This document shows positions 1-8,266 of a stretch of DNA of 64,000 nt, one piece after another. The notes beneath the pieces are model-generated. The model had not been told where the DNA came from. It saw only the letters and a program-made list of their open reading frames with translations, and searched no databases. The stretch lies in the NCBI RefSeq assembly GCF_018403325.1, contig NZ_BOSL01000002.1, positions 62,001-126,000 on the forward strand. Direction: 5' to 3'. Every line of letters starts with the position of its first letter. The stretch's first letter is position 1. A program made the translations under genes and the position numbers. The DNA is from Paenibacillus vini (lineage in GTDB: Bacteria; Bacillota; Bacilli; Paenibacillales; Paenibacillaceae).

Positions 1-335
1 GATACGGAAAAGTGGACTTCGATCGATCTCAGGTCCTCACGGAGTTCGATCCTTTGAGCTGGAGAAGCTTTAAGCTCCCGATCGGCTGGATGAGCGAGAA
101 GATGCTCGAAACGACGGAACTCGAAATCAAGCTGTCTCGGGAACAGGCGCTTAAAGACGGAATCGAACGCGCGAAAAGAGACATTTTGGCTAAAAACGGG
201 GCGACAAGCATCATTTTGGATCAAAAAATTTTGCATGAGAAGACAGACAATGGTAAAGTTTATATGAAAGTGCTTTTTGAAGTGGAACAAAATATAGCGG
301 AAGAACTTCCGATAGTACATGACCAAGGAGAATGA
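1..335 (+). CDS. yqfD: sporulation protein YqfD, C-terminal part (cut by window start)
   Basis: The reading frame is open from base 3 to the stop, so only the C-terminal ~110 residues are present; the in-frame ATG at 12 is internal. The end, with LPIGW, a basic ERAKRDIL helix and a final EQNIAEELPI, matches the C-terminus of YqfD, a membrane-anchored sporulation-stage protein of endospore formers (family recognition). Its stop codon overlaps the phoH start, the usual yqfD-phoH order of Bacillales, which supports the call. The biochemical role is not known with certainty. The N-terminus and membrane segments lie outside the window. Confidence 0.8.
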   Translation, partial: YGKVDFDRSQVLTEFDPLSWRSFKLPIGWMSEKMLETTELEIKLSREQALKDGIERAKRDILAKNGATSIILDQKILHEKTDNGKVYMKVLFEVEQNIAEELPIVHDQGE

Positions 336-1312
336 GCTACTTGTCAGAACAACTATTCAATATAAAGATCACACTACAAAACGCCGCGGAAGGATTGTCC
401 CTATTCGGCCCTCAAGATGTATTTCTGAAACTGGTTGAAAAGCATCTGAAAGCAAGTATCGTGCTCAGAGAGTCGGAGATATCCGTAAGAGGTGAAGAGC
501 ACGAGGTTGAGCGGATTCAGCAGTTGTTTGAAGTGCTGCTGGAGCTGATCCGCAACGGGTATATCCTTACCGAAAGAGATGTGCAATATGCCATCGATCT
601 CGCGAAGGAGCTTCGCGCGGATCAGCTTCTTGATTTATATAAGGGCGAAATTGCCGTCACTTTCCGCGGGAAGCCCTTAAGAGTCAAAACCATCGGACAG
701 AAGCATTACGTCACTACGATCCGGAAGAGAGACATCGTCTTCGGTATCGGGCCGGCCGGGACCGGTAAAACCTATTTGGCCGTAGTCATGGCCATTACCG
801 CTTTGAAGGAAGGCGCTGTCAAACGGATCATTTTAACACGCCCCGCCGTGGAAGCAGGCGAAAACCTTGGCTTTCTACCGGGCGATCTGCAGGAAAAAGT
901 AGATCCGTATCTGCGTCCATTGTATGACGCTCTTTACGATGTCATGGGGCCCGACCAAACGGCGAAAGCGCTGGAACGAGGCCTGATCGAGATTGCTCCG
1001 CTAGCCTATATGCGCGGCCGGACGCTGGACGACTCCTTTATTATTTTGGACGAGGCCCAGAATACGACCCCCGAGCAGATGAAAATGTTCTTGACCCGTT
1101 TAGGCTTCGGTTCGAAAATGGTCATCACCGGCGATGTCACCCAGATCGATTTGCCGAAAGGGAAAAAGTCGGGTTTGAACGAAGCCAGGAAGATATTGGA
1201 GAATATCGAAGAGATCGGATTCGTCTATTTTACGGAGTCGGATGTCGTTCGTCATTCACTTGTGCAGAAAATAATCGTTGCTTATGACCGTGCTGCTGAA
1301 AATCAGGGTTAA
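332..1312 (+). CDS. phoH: PhoH family ATPase
   Basis: 326 residues, normal length for bacterial PhoH. A Walker A motif (GPAGTGKT) ends at residue 147 and a Walker B (FIILDEAQN) spans about 236-244, followed by [10 protein letters not shown] typical of the family. PhoH proteins are cytoplasmic P-loop ATPases related to helicases and linked to RNA metabolism; their proximity to ybeY in many genomes suggests a shared RNA-maturation role (inference). The ATG overlaps the yqfD stop by four bases, so translation is probably coupled, with AAGGAG just upstream. A second PhoH-domain protein (ylaK) lies at 30916-32247. Confidence 0.95.
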   Translation: MSYLSEQLFNIKITLQNAAEGLSLFGPQDVFLKLVEKHLKASIVLRESEISVRGEEHEVERIQQLFEVLLELIRNGYILTERDVQYAIDLAKELRADQLLDLYKGEIAVTFRGKPLRVKTIGQKHYVTTIRKRDIVFGIGPAGTGKTYLAVVMAITALKEGAVKRIILTRPAVEAGENLGFLPGDLQEKVDPYLRPLYDALYDVMGPDQTAKALERGLIEIAPLAYMRGRTLDDSFIILDEAQNTTPEQMKMFLTRLGFGSKMVITGDVTQIDLPKGKKSGLNEARKILENIEEIGFVYFTESDVVRHSLVQKIIVAYDRAAENQG

Positions 1313-1318
1313 TCATCC

Positions 1319-1424
1319 AGCCCCCGAACCCTCCCTAGCGGGATTCATCAAGCATTACATTCGCGTTGCGGCTTACCGGAGTAATGCGTAAAACAGGGTT
1401 CGGCGGGCTTTAAATTTTTCAGGA
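1319..1424 (+). other. nested stem-loop between phoH and pgpH
   Basis: An outer stem pairs 1319-1332 with 1395-1409 (13-14 pairs with one bulge). An inner stem pairs GCATTAC at 1352-1358 with GTAATGC at 1381-1387. The outer stem is followed by TTTAAATTTTT. This could be an attenuator, a terminator for the upstream operon or a processed RNA. The pgpH ribosome binding site AGGAGG lies immediately downstream. Structure was read by eye; no folding was run. Confidence 0.5.
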
Positions 1425-1435
1425 GGGCTGTCTCT

Positions 1436-3733
1436 ATGACCTCAAACTCAAACGATCGACAAGAGAAAAGTAAGCTTCACGCCAGAACCGCGGGATGGAA
1501 ACACAGCACATCGGTTCGTTACGTTCTGTATGTTGTGTTAATTGCCATGCTTTATGTGAGTCTGTCTCCCAAACTGTTGCCCGAAACATATGACATTGCC
1601 GTAGGAATGCCTAGCGATAAAGAAATTCTGGCTCCGATGGAAATACCGAATACGAAGGCTACTTTGAAGGCGCAGGAAGAGGCCGCAGAGAAGGTAGGAC
1701 AAGTCTATACCATTCTGCCGCTCCGTAACGAAGCGCTGGTCGGCCAACTGATCGACCGGATCTTCCGGCTGAACCAGGATGACCAGGTGGCGACAGAGGA
1801 TAAAATTAATATTTACAAAGAAGAGCTGCCCCAGCGCGTTAAGGACCATGTCCAGAATTTCATCATGAATAACCGCAACTCGGGGTCTTATTCTTCGACG
1901 CTTTTTCAGGAAGTCACGCAAAAGGTTGACGAACAGCAGTATCATATTTCGGAAGAAACATTTATTAAGATTCCGAAATTGACTGCTGAGGATATCAATG
2001 AGATGAAGCCGGTAGCCGCCGACATCGTCGCGCGTCTGATGACGGACCAGATCGTCGATGCCCAGACGGCTCGGGCCAAGGTAGCTGAAATGGTCAGCAC
2101 GAGCTCGCTGAGCAAGCGGATCTCGCGCGAAGTCGTGCAGGAGCTGGCACGTCTATCCATCACCGCCAACAAGTTTTATGACGAGGAAGCCACCAAAACC
2201 GCAAAAGTAGAAGCGCGGGAAAATACACCTACCGTTTATATTAAGCAAGGGGACGTTCTCGTAGCTAAGGGCGAGAAAATTACCCAGGAAATGTATACGC
2301 TTCTCGAAAAGAACGGACTGCTTAAGGATGAGGTGAATTATTGGCCGCAATTCGGTCTCGTTTTGCTGTCGTCGCTGATGACGATCGGGCTTATTATGTT
2401 TATGCGCCAATCTGAGGGAGTCAGCAGGTTTAAATACAACAACTCTCAATTTGTCATGCTGCTGCTAATTATTCTGATCACTATCATTTCGATGCATATT
2501 ACGGGGATCGTGCAAAACGAACAGCGGCCATATATCGGGTATCTGGCGCCAATTGCGACCGGTGCCATGCTGATTACTCTTTTGATCGATCTGTCATTGG
2601 CTTATATTTGCTCGATCTTGTTTAGTATATTGGCCAGTGTGATTCTAAATGTCCATCAGGGACAAATATTCGATTTTCAGTTTGGCTTTTTTGCCTTCGT
2701 TATTTCATTCGCATCGATATTTGCCATTCACCGTGCGAGCCAGCGGTCAACGCTCTTGAAGGCCGGTATCATGACTTGCCTGTTCGGCTCTGTTGCCGTC
2801 TTTACGTTGATCGTGATTAACAATAACGGATGGACGGAGTCAAGCACATTGTATGCGATTGGCTTCGCGATTGCGGGGGGCTTGCTGACTACAATTTTGG
2901 TCATTGGCCTGATGCCGTTCTTTGAGGTGACATTCGGAATTCTGTCGGCGTTGAAGCTGGTGGAATTGTCCAACCCGAACCACCCGCTTCTCCGGAAGCT
3001 GCTTACGGAAACGCCGGGTACTTATCACCATAGTGTGATGGTCGGCAATTTATCGGAGGCGGCTGCGGAAGCGATCGGTGCGGACGGGCTGCTGTGCCGC
3101 GTCGGATCGTATTATCACGATATCGGGAAAACGAAACGGCCGAGCTATTTTATTGAAAATCAAAACAATATGGAAAATCCGCATGATTTCATCGACCCGA
3201 AACTGAGCAAATCGATTATTATCGCCCATGCCAGAGACGGAGTTGAAATGCAGAAGGAATACAAGCTGCCGAAGCCGATCCGGGATATTGCGGAGCAGCA
3301 TCACGGAACGACGTTCCTGCATTATTTCTACCACAAAGCGCTTGCTCTCGCCGAAGAACAAGGCGTGGAGCCGGATTTTACGGAGAAAGATTTCCGATAT
3401 CACGGTCCTAAGGCCCAGTCGAAGGAAGCTGCGGTGGTTGGGATAGCCGATAGCGTCGAGGCGGCCGTTCGTTCATTGCGCAAACCGACGGTAGAGCAGG
3501 TGGAAACGATGATCGAAAAGATTATCAAAAGCCGGCTGGACGATCACCAGTTCAATGAGTGCGATTTAACGATGCGGGAGCTTGATCTGATTGCCCAAAC
3601 ATTAAAAGAAACGGTGATGGGAATTTTCCATTCCCGGATTGAGTATCCGGAACAAATCAAGAAGACAAAAGCAAATGACGAGAAGGATAGGGGGCTTGAT
3701 GTGAATGGGACTAAGTCTGGCTTGGAACAATGA
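1436..3733 (+). CDS. pgpH: 7TM-HD family c-di-AMP phosphodiesterase PgpH (YqfF)
   Basis: 765 residues, close to the usual ~710-730 plus a long tail. Layout: cytoplasmic N-terminus, one membrane helix near residues 28-45, an extracytoplasmic 7TMR-HDED domain to about 300, a cluster of membrane helices at about 303-510, then a cytoplasmic HD domain with the HH pair near 530 and HD at 561-562 (YYHDIGKTKRP). The family hydrolyses cyclic di-AMP to pApA, setting potassium and wall homeostasis (established for Listeria PgpH). ATG follows AGGAGGG by about 9 bases. The C-terminus overlaps ybeY by 29 bases, the conserved order. Confidence 0.93.
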   Translation: MTSNSNDRQEKSKLHARTAGWKHSTSVRYVLYVVLIAMLYVSLSPKLLPETYDIAVGMPSDKEILAPMEIPNTKATLKAQEEAAEKVGQVYTILPLRNEALVGQLIDRIFRLNQDDQVATEDKINIYKEELPQRVKDHVQNFIMNNRNSGSYSSTLFQEVTQKVDEQQYHISEETFIKIPKLTAEDINEMKPVAADIVARLMTDQIVDAQTARAKVAEMVSTSSLSKRISREVVQELARLSITANKFYDEEATKTAKVEARENTPTVYIKQGDVLVAKGEKITQEMYTLLEKNGLLKDEVNYWPQFGLVLLSSLMTIGLIMFMRQSEGVSRFKYNNSQFVMLLLIILITIISMHITGIVQNEQRPYIGYLAPIATGAMLITLLIDLSLAYICSILFSILASVILNVHQGQIFDFQFGFFAFVISFASIFAIHRASQRSTLLKAGIMTCLFGSVAVFTLIVINNNGWTESSTLYAIGFAIAGGLLTTILVIGLMPFFEVTFGILSALKLVELSNPNHPLLRKLLTETPGTYHHSVMVGNLSEAAAEAIGADGLLCRVGSYYHDIGKTKRPSYFIENQNNMENPHDFIDPKLSKSIIIAHARDGVEMQKEYKLPKPIRDIAEQHHGTTFLHYFYHKALALAEEQGVEPDFTEKDFRYHGPKAQSKEAAVVGIADSVEAAVRSLRKPTVEQVETMIEKIIKSRLDDHQFNECDLTMRELDLIAQTLKETVMGIFHSRIEYPEQIKKTKANDEKDRGLDVNGTKSGLEQ

Positions 3734-4202
3734 ACAGGAGATTATGGAGATCGGCGAGGATTTGATTGAGCTGCTGGACAAGCTGTTGCAAAAAGCGGGT
3801 GAGGTTGAAGGCGTGACGGAAGGGGAAGTAGCCCTTACATTTGTCAGTGATGAGGCCATTCATGAATTGAATCGGGATTATCGCGGGATCGATCGTCCGA
3901 CAGACGTGCTTTCTTTTGCGATGAACGAGTCTCTGGACGAGGAAATGGATATCGTTTATGAGCTTGAAGAGGGAGAAGAACTGGATGATATGACCGATGT
4001 GCTCGGAGATATTATTATTTCCGTTGAACGGGCTCAGGCGCAAGCGGAAGATTACGGTCATTCATTAACCCGTGAGATCGGATTTTTGTTCGTACACGGC
4101 TTTTTGCATCTGCTTGGTTATGATCATCAGGACGTGGCGAGCGAAAAAGTGATGATGGGGAAACAGGAAGCCGTTCTGGCCCAGGTCGGGCTTGTTCGCT
4201 AA
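3705..4202 (+). CDS. ybeY: endoribonuclease YbeY, rRNA maturation
   Basis: 165 residues with the YbeY metal-binding signature H131-x3-H135-x5-H141 (HGFLHLLGYDH). The protein is a zinc-dependent endoribonuclease acting in 16S rRNA 3' end processing and ribosome quality control. The ATG at 3705 lies inside the pgpH end and is preceded by AGGGGG; an overlapping GTG at 3701 belongs to the pgpH frame. The stop overlaps the dgkA start (TAATG), implying coupled translation. An acidic insert around residues 77-98 (many E and D) is longer than in E. coli but common in Bacillales. Confidence 0.95.
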   Translation: MGLSLAWNNEQEIMEIGEDLIELLDKLLQKAGEVEGVTEGEVALTFVSDEAIHELNRDYRGIDRPTDVLSFAMNESLDEEMDIVYELEEGEELDDMTDVLGDIIISVERAQAQAEDYGHSLTREIGFLFVHGFLHLLGYDHQDVASEKVMMGKQEAVLAQVGLVR

Positions 4203-4576
4203 TGGTCTCCCGGCGTAAATGGAGCGCCACCTTTCGAAGTGCCTGGAGCGGGGTAATAACTTCATTGAGAACGGAGCGAAACCTCCGGGTTCACGTAGCG
4301 GCGGCGATCCTTGTGATCCTGGCCGCGCTCTTCTTCCGGCTTCCGGTGAGGGACCTGGCGCTGCTGCTCCTGGTGATCTCCGTGGTCATAACGGCTGAAT
4401 TGTTGAATACCGCTATTGAAGCTGCAGTCGATCTGGCGACTCCGGAATGGCACAGACTGGCCAAAATTGCCAAGGATGCCGCAGCCGGAGCTGTCCTGGT
4501 CGCCGCGGCTTTTGCCGTTCTAATCGGGATTTTGCTGTTTTATAACCCGGTTATGACCTGGCTCGGCGGGGGCTAG
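4202..4576 (+). CDS. dgkA: diacylglycerol/undecaprenol kinase, DgkA type
   Basis: 124 residues, a small three-helix membrane kinase. The family signature E66-L-L-N-T-A-I-E73 is intact, with helices near 32-45, 50-72 and 94-115. In Gram-positive bacteria this family phosphorylates undecaprenol as well as diacylglycerol, recycling the lipid carrier used by MraY and MurG (encoded later in this window). ATG overlaps the ybeY stop. Position between ybeY and cdd is the Bacillus order. No regulatory site of its own is visible. Confidence 0.93.
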   Translation: MVSRRKWSATFRSAWSGVITSLRTERNLRVHVAAAILVILAALFFRLPVRDLALLLLVISVVITAELLNTAIEAAVDLATPEWHRLAKIAKDAAAGAVLVAAAFAVLIGILLFYNPVMTWLGGG

Positions 4577-4604
4577 TGATCAAAAGAATGGGAGATGATA
4601 GAGT

Positions 4605-5018
4605 ATGAATATCGATTACAGCGCTTTGCTTCAGGAAGCGATTAAAGCCCGGACGGCCGCCTATATACCTTATTCGGGTTTTGGAGTGGGAGCGGCCCTG
4701 CTGGATCAGGAAGGCCGTGTCCACCGTGGCTGCAATATTGAAAATGCGGCCTATGGACCGACCAACTGCGGCGAGCGTACGGCTATTTTCAGGGCGATCG
4801 CGGACGGCCTTCAGCCTCGTACCTTCAAGGCTATAGCGGTAGTCGGCGATACGGAAGGTCCGATCTCGCCATGCGGCGTCTGCCGGCAGGTAATGCTTGA
4901 GTTGTGCGGACCGGATATGCCGGTCATTCTCGGCAACCTCAAAGGGGATATCCGCGAGACTACGGTTGGCGAACTGCTTCCTTACTATTTCAGCTCCTCC
5001 GATTTGAACGAAAAATAA
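4605..5018 (+). CDS. cdd: cytidine deaminase
   Basis: 137 residues, the homotetrameric short class. Zinc and catalytic residues are all present: C55 and E57 in TNCGERTA, then C90 and C93 in PCGVC. The enzyme deaminates cytidine and deoxycytidine to uridine forms in pyrimidine salvage. It starts 28 bases after dgkA with GGGAGATGAT upstream and is followed 32 bases later by era, so it is likely co-transcribed with both neighbours as in Bacillus. Confidence 0.96.
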   Translation: MNIDYSALLQEAIKARTAAYIPYSGFGVGAALLDQEGRVHRGCNIENAAYGPTNCGERTAIFRAIADGLQPRTFKAIAVVGDTEGPISPCGVCRQVMLELCGPDMPVILGNLKGDIRETTVGELLPYYFSSSDLNEK

Positions 5019-5050
5019 CAAAGGTTTCCTGTACGGAAAGGAATAACATC

Positions 5051-5953
5051 ATGGCTAAAAATAAATTTAAATCCGGCTTTGTGGCCATCGTAGGCCGGCC
5101 GAATGTCGGCAAATCGACCTTGATGAATCAAATCATCGGTCAAAAAATCGCAATCATGTCCGACAAACCGCAAACGACGCGGAATAAAATTCATGGGGTA
5201 TATACATCCGAGGAAATGCAGGTTGTTTTCCTGGATACGCCAGGTATCCATAAGCGCCAGTCGAAGCTCGGAGATTATATGAATACGACAGCACTGAATA
5301 CGCTCGGAGAAGTGGAAGCGGTTCTGTTCCTCGTCGATACGGCCGAGGGATTGGGCGGAGGCGACCGTTTTATTATCGAGCGGCTGAAAGATCTCCGCAC
5401 TCCTGTCATTCTCGTTCTGAACAAAATCGATCGTATACAGCCGGAAGAATTGCTGCCGATTATCGAGGAGTACCGGAAGCTGTACGATTTTGCGGAAATC
5501 GTTCCTATCTCGGCTAAGCTGGGTAATAATGTGAATACATTGCTGGAACAGATTGGCAAGTATCTGCCGGAAGGCCCGCAATACTATCCGGAAGACCAGG
5601 TGACCGATCATCCGGAGCAATTCGTCTGCGCGGAGCTCATCCGGGAGAAAATTTTGCACTTAACCCGGGAAGAGGTGCCTCATTCCATCGCCGTAACTAT
5701 CGAAGATATGCGCGTCGAGGATAACGGTGTCGTATATATCTCGGCTGTCATATTTGTGGAGCGGGATTCCCAAAAAGGGATCATTATCGGGAAGCAGGGC
5801 TCGCTGCTTAAGGAAGTCGGTAAATTGGCGAGACATGACATCGAGAATTTGCTGGGCTCCAAGATTTTCCTCGAGCTTTGGGTTAAAGTGAAGAAAGATT
5901 GGCGTAACCAGGACCGCGTATTAAAAGATCTCGGATTCCACAGAGATGCTTAA
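5051..5953 (+). CDS. era: GTPase Era, 30S ribosome assembly
   Basis: 300 residues. G1 GRPNVGKS at 15-22, G3 DTPG at 62-65 and G4 NKID at 124-127 are intact, followed by a C-terminal KH domain with the GKQGSLLK loop. Era binds the 3' end of 16S rRNA during 30S maturation. An upstream in-frame ATG at 4904 lies inside cdd. The start chosen here, MAKNKFKSG, follows GGAAAGGAA and matches family N-termini. YbeY, encoded in the same operon, acts in the same process. Confidence 0.97.
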   Translation: MAKNKFKSGFVAIVGRPNVGKSTLMNQIIGQKIAIMSDKPQTTRNKIHGVYTSEEMQVVFLDTPGIHKRQSKLGDYMNTTALNTLGEVEAVLFLVDTAEGLGGGDRFIIERLKDLRTPVILVLNKIDRIQPEELLPIIEEYRKLYDFAEIVPISAKLGNNVNTLLEQIGKYLPEGPQYYPEDQVTDHPEQFVCAELIREKILHLTREEVPHSIAVTIEDMRVEDNGVVYISAVIFVERDSQKGIIIGKQGSLLKEVGKLARHDIENLLGSKIFLELWVKVKKDWRNQDRVLKDLGFHRDA

Positions 5954-6066
5954 ATAATTTATTTAACTCTTTATGTTGGGAGTTATTGCAACGCATAGTT
6001 CGTGTTTACACGCGCATCCTATTCTTTGAAGATGCAGGCGTCTTTCCGAAGAAAGGGTGAATACGA

Positions 6067-6207
6067 ATGCGAGATTTTTCGTGGAAGTATTTTTCAATGA
6101 CTGGAGATGTCGACGCTTATTTGTTATACAAAGAAGCTGGCGGCAATTCCGAGGAGGAAGCCGCGGCAGCGGAGGAGATTTTTGTTCCGGAAGAACAGGC
6201 CGAATAA
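6067..6207 (+). CDS. yqzL: YqzL family small protein
   Basis: A 46-residue ORF, MRDFSWKYFSMTGDVDAYLL followed by an acidic tail rich in E and A. The motif DFSWKYFSxTGDVDAYLLYKE is the recognised YqzL family pattern, and the place between era and recO is where Bacillus yqzL sits. GAAAGGGTGA precedes the ATG at a normal distance. Function is unknown. The protein is too short for domain analysis, but start, stop and context agree. Confidence 0.85.
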   Translation: MRDFSWKYFSMTGDVDAYLLYKEAGGNSEEEAAAAEEIFVPEEQAE

Positions 6208-6230
6208 TTCGGCGCTGGTATTTTTTTTAG
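6199..6230 (+). terminator. possible weak terminator after yqzL
   Basis: GCCGAA and TTCGGC pair around the yqzL stop codon, and a run of eight T begins about eight bases further on. The stem is short and the T run is not adjacent, so this is tentative; recO may be read through. Confidence 0.3.
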
Positions 6231-6257
6231 AATGAGGTCAGGCTTGGGGGAAGAGAC

Positions 6258-7007
6258 ATGCTATACAGGGTGGAGGGAATCGTCATCCGCAGCATGGACT
6301 ACGGCGAGGGAAACAAAATCATTACGCTCTGCACGGAGTCCCATGGAAAAATCGGGGTACTGGTACGCGGAGCAAAAAAAGTAAAAAGCCGTCATGCTGC
6401 ACTTACACAGCTTTTTACTTTTGGGGAATTTGCATTTTTTCGCCAAAACAGCGGATTAGGTACTTTGAATTCAGGTGAGATTATTGAATCTCACTTTTCT
6501 TTACGTGAAGACCTGTATCTGGCTGCTTATGCTTCTTATGCTTGCGAATTGCTCGACAAGACGCTACAGGACGAGGAAGTGGGAAGCTTTTGGTTCACGC
6601 AGCTGAAAGCGTGCCTGGAAGGACTTTCGGCCGGAAAAGATCCACAGATCGTTATCCATCTATTTGAGATGAAAATATTGCAGGCGGCAGGGTACGGACC
6701 CTCGTTTGAATCATGTATTTCCTGCGGACGGGTCGATGACTCTCTTGCGGTCAGCCCCCGGCTTGGAGGCAAATTATGTCGTGCATGCCGTCATCACGAT
6801 CCGGCGGCGTTGCAATTGACGCCAGGAACCTATAAATTATTGTCTCTTTTTGAGAAAATGGATCTTAGAAGGCTTGGCAATATCGAAGTGAAGGATGCGA
6901 CGAAAAAAGAGCTGAAATCCGTCATGAGAGCATTTATGGATATGCAGCTTGGACTCAGGCTTAAATCCCTTCAATTTCTAGACCAATTGGACAAATACGA
7001 AATTTGA
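6258..7007 (+). CDS. recO: DNA repair protein RecO
   Basis: 249 residues, standard length. It has an N-terminal OB-fold (LYRVEGIVIRSMDYGE start) and a helical C-terminal domain with the Gram-positive four-cysteine zinc site C153-x2-C156 and C174-x2-C177. RecO loads RecA onto SSB-coated DNA together with RecR. ATG follows GGGGGAAGAG. The stop codon sits inside the -35 element of the next promoter, so the glyQS unit starts independently. Confidence 0.95.
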   Translation: MLYRVEGIVIRSMDYGEGNKIITLCTESHGKIGVLVRGAKKVKSRHAALTQLFTFGEFAFFRQNSGLGTLNSGEIIESHFSLREDLYLAAYASYACELLDKTLQDEEVGSFWFTQLKACLEGLSAGKDPQIVIHLFEMKILQAAGYGPSFESCISCGRVDDSLAVSPRLGGKLCRACRHHDPAALQLTPGTYKLLSLFEKMDLRRLGNIEVKDATKKELKSVMRAFMDMQLGLRLKSLQFLDQLDKYEI

Positions 7008-7032
7008 CGAACGACCTATTATCATATATTAT
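7004..7032 (+). promoter_or_regulatory. sigma-A type promoter for the glyQS leader
   Basis: TTGACG at 7004-7009 and TATTAT at 7027-7032 with a 17-base spacer. The -35 overlaps the recO stop codon. The expected start near 7040 lies just ahead of the T-box leader. Confidence 0.6.
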
Positions 7033-7083
7033 AGATGAGAATTTCTTCTTTAAATGGGCATTGAAATGCCTTTTATCGGAGAC

Positions 7084-7325
7084 TCATGCGTCGAACGGGA
7101 AAAGTAATGAGCTTGGGCCGAATAGCGAGCCGGGGATAGTGCAAGCCTGGCCGGAAAACTCATGAAATGGCGCCCCGGGAGTGTGGGAATTTGTTCGTGA
7201 AAAGTGGATTTGTGTCGGGCCGTTAATGACCGGCGCTTCGCAAATCAAGTAGGGTGGAACCGCGGGACTTTTGCTCTCGTCCCTATGTCTGGCAGCAGGC
7301 GTAGGCGACGGGAGCTTATTTGCGT
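7084..7325 (+). promoter_or_regulatory. T-box riboswitch, glycine specific, upstream of glyQS
   Basis: The T-box core AGGGTGGAACCGCG is at 7252-7265. In Stem I an AGTA element (7103-7106) and a GAA (7164-7166) form the usual S-turn, next to the ATGAG/CTCAT pairing (7107-7111 with 7159-7163). The triplet at 7169-7171, two bases after GAA, is GGC, a glycine codon, as expected for the specifier. GCTCTCGTC (7274-7282) pairs with GACGGGAGC (7308-7316) as terminator, followed by TTATTTG. UGGA in the T-box fits a tRNA-Gly with discriminator U. Uncharged tRNA-Gly should permit read-through into glyQS. Confidence 0.92.
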
Positions 7326-7378
7326 CTTCCGGTGCGTAAACCTGAACTGACCTAAATATGCGTAAGGAGTTGTGGTTC

Positions 7379-8266
7379 ATGAATTTTCAACAAATGATTT
7401 TGACACTGCAGCAGTTCTGGGCGGAACAAAACTGTATAGTGGTCCAGCCATATGACGTGGAGAAAGGCGCAGGTACGCTCAATCCGATGACCTTCTTGCG
7501 TTCCATTGGACCGGAACCGTGGAATGTGGCTTACGTTGAGCCTTCCCGCCGTCCGGCCGACGGACGTTACGGGGAAAACCCGAACCGGCTGTATCAGCAT
7601 CACCAGTTCCAGGTTATTTTGAAGCCTTCTCCGGATAATATTCAAGAGATTTATTTGGAGAGCCTGAAGCGTCTCGGTATCAATCCGTTGGAGCATGATA
7701 TCCGTTTTGTTGAGGATAACTGGGAGCATCCGGGACTTGGCGCATGGGGACTCGGTTGGGAAGTTTGGCTCGACGGCATGGAGATTACGCAATTTACGTA
7801 TTTCCAGCAGGTCGGCGGCATTGAAACTAACCCTGTTGCCGTTGAAATTACCTACGGTATGGAGCGTCTGGCTTCTTATATTCAGGATAAAGAAAATGTG
7901 TTCGATTTGGAGTGGGTTGACGGTACTACCTATGGCGACGTCTTCCATCAAGCGGAATTCGAGCATTCGAAATATACTTTTGAAATTTCCGACGTAAAAA
8001 TGTTGTTCACTTTGTTCAATATGTACGAACAGGAAGCGGGCAAAGCGATGGAGCAGCATCTTGTATTCCCGGCTTATGATTACGTCCTGAAATGTTCGCA
8101 CACCTTCAACCTGCTGGATGCCCGCGGCGCGATCAGCGTGACGGAACGGACAGGGTATATTACCCGTGTGCGGAATTTGGCCCGCCAGGTGGCGGCCACT
8201 TATTTGGAGGAACGTGAGAAGCTCGGATTCCCGATGCTGCAGAAAGGAGGCGTTGTCCGTGACTAA
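7379..8266 (+). CDS. glyQ: glycyl-tRNA synthetase alpha subunit
   Basis: 295 residues, the standard length of the alpha chain of the tetrameric bacterial GlyRS. The N-terminus [14 protein letters not shown] and the segments [12 protein letters not shown] and [19 protein letters not shown] are diagnostic of the catalytic subunit that activates glycine. The ATG at 7379 is chosen over 7358 because AAGGAG at 7364-7369 lies at the right distance. It overlaps glyS by 8 bases. Expression is controlled by the T-box leader. Confidence 0.97.
   Translation: MNFQQMILTLQQFWAEQNCIVVQPYDVEKGAGTLNPMTFLRSIGPEPWNVAYVEPSRRPADGRYGENPNRLYQHHQFQVILKPSPDNIQEIYLESLKRLGINPLEHDIRFVEDNWEHPGLGAWGLGWEVWLDGMEITQFTYFQQVGGIETNPVAVEITYGMERLASYIQDKENVFDLEWVDGTTYGDVFHQAEFEHSKYTFEISDVKMLFTLFNMYEQEAGKAMEQHLVFPAYDYVLKCSHTFNLLDARGAISVTERTGYITRVRNLARQVAATYLEEREKLGFPMLQKGGVVRD

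Noticed and set aside
4904-5050. Extended N-terminus of Era starting at 4904
   Set aside because: Lies inside cdd, is unlike Era proteins, and a well-placed ribosome binding site precedes 5051.
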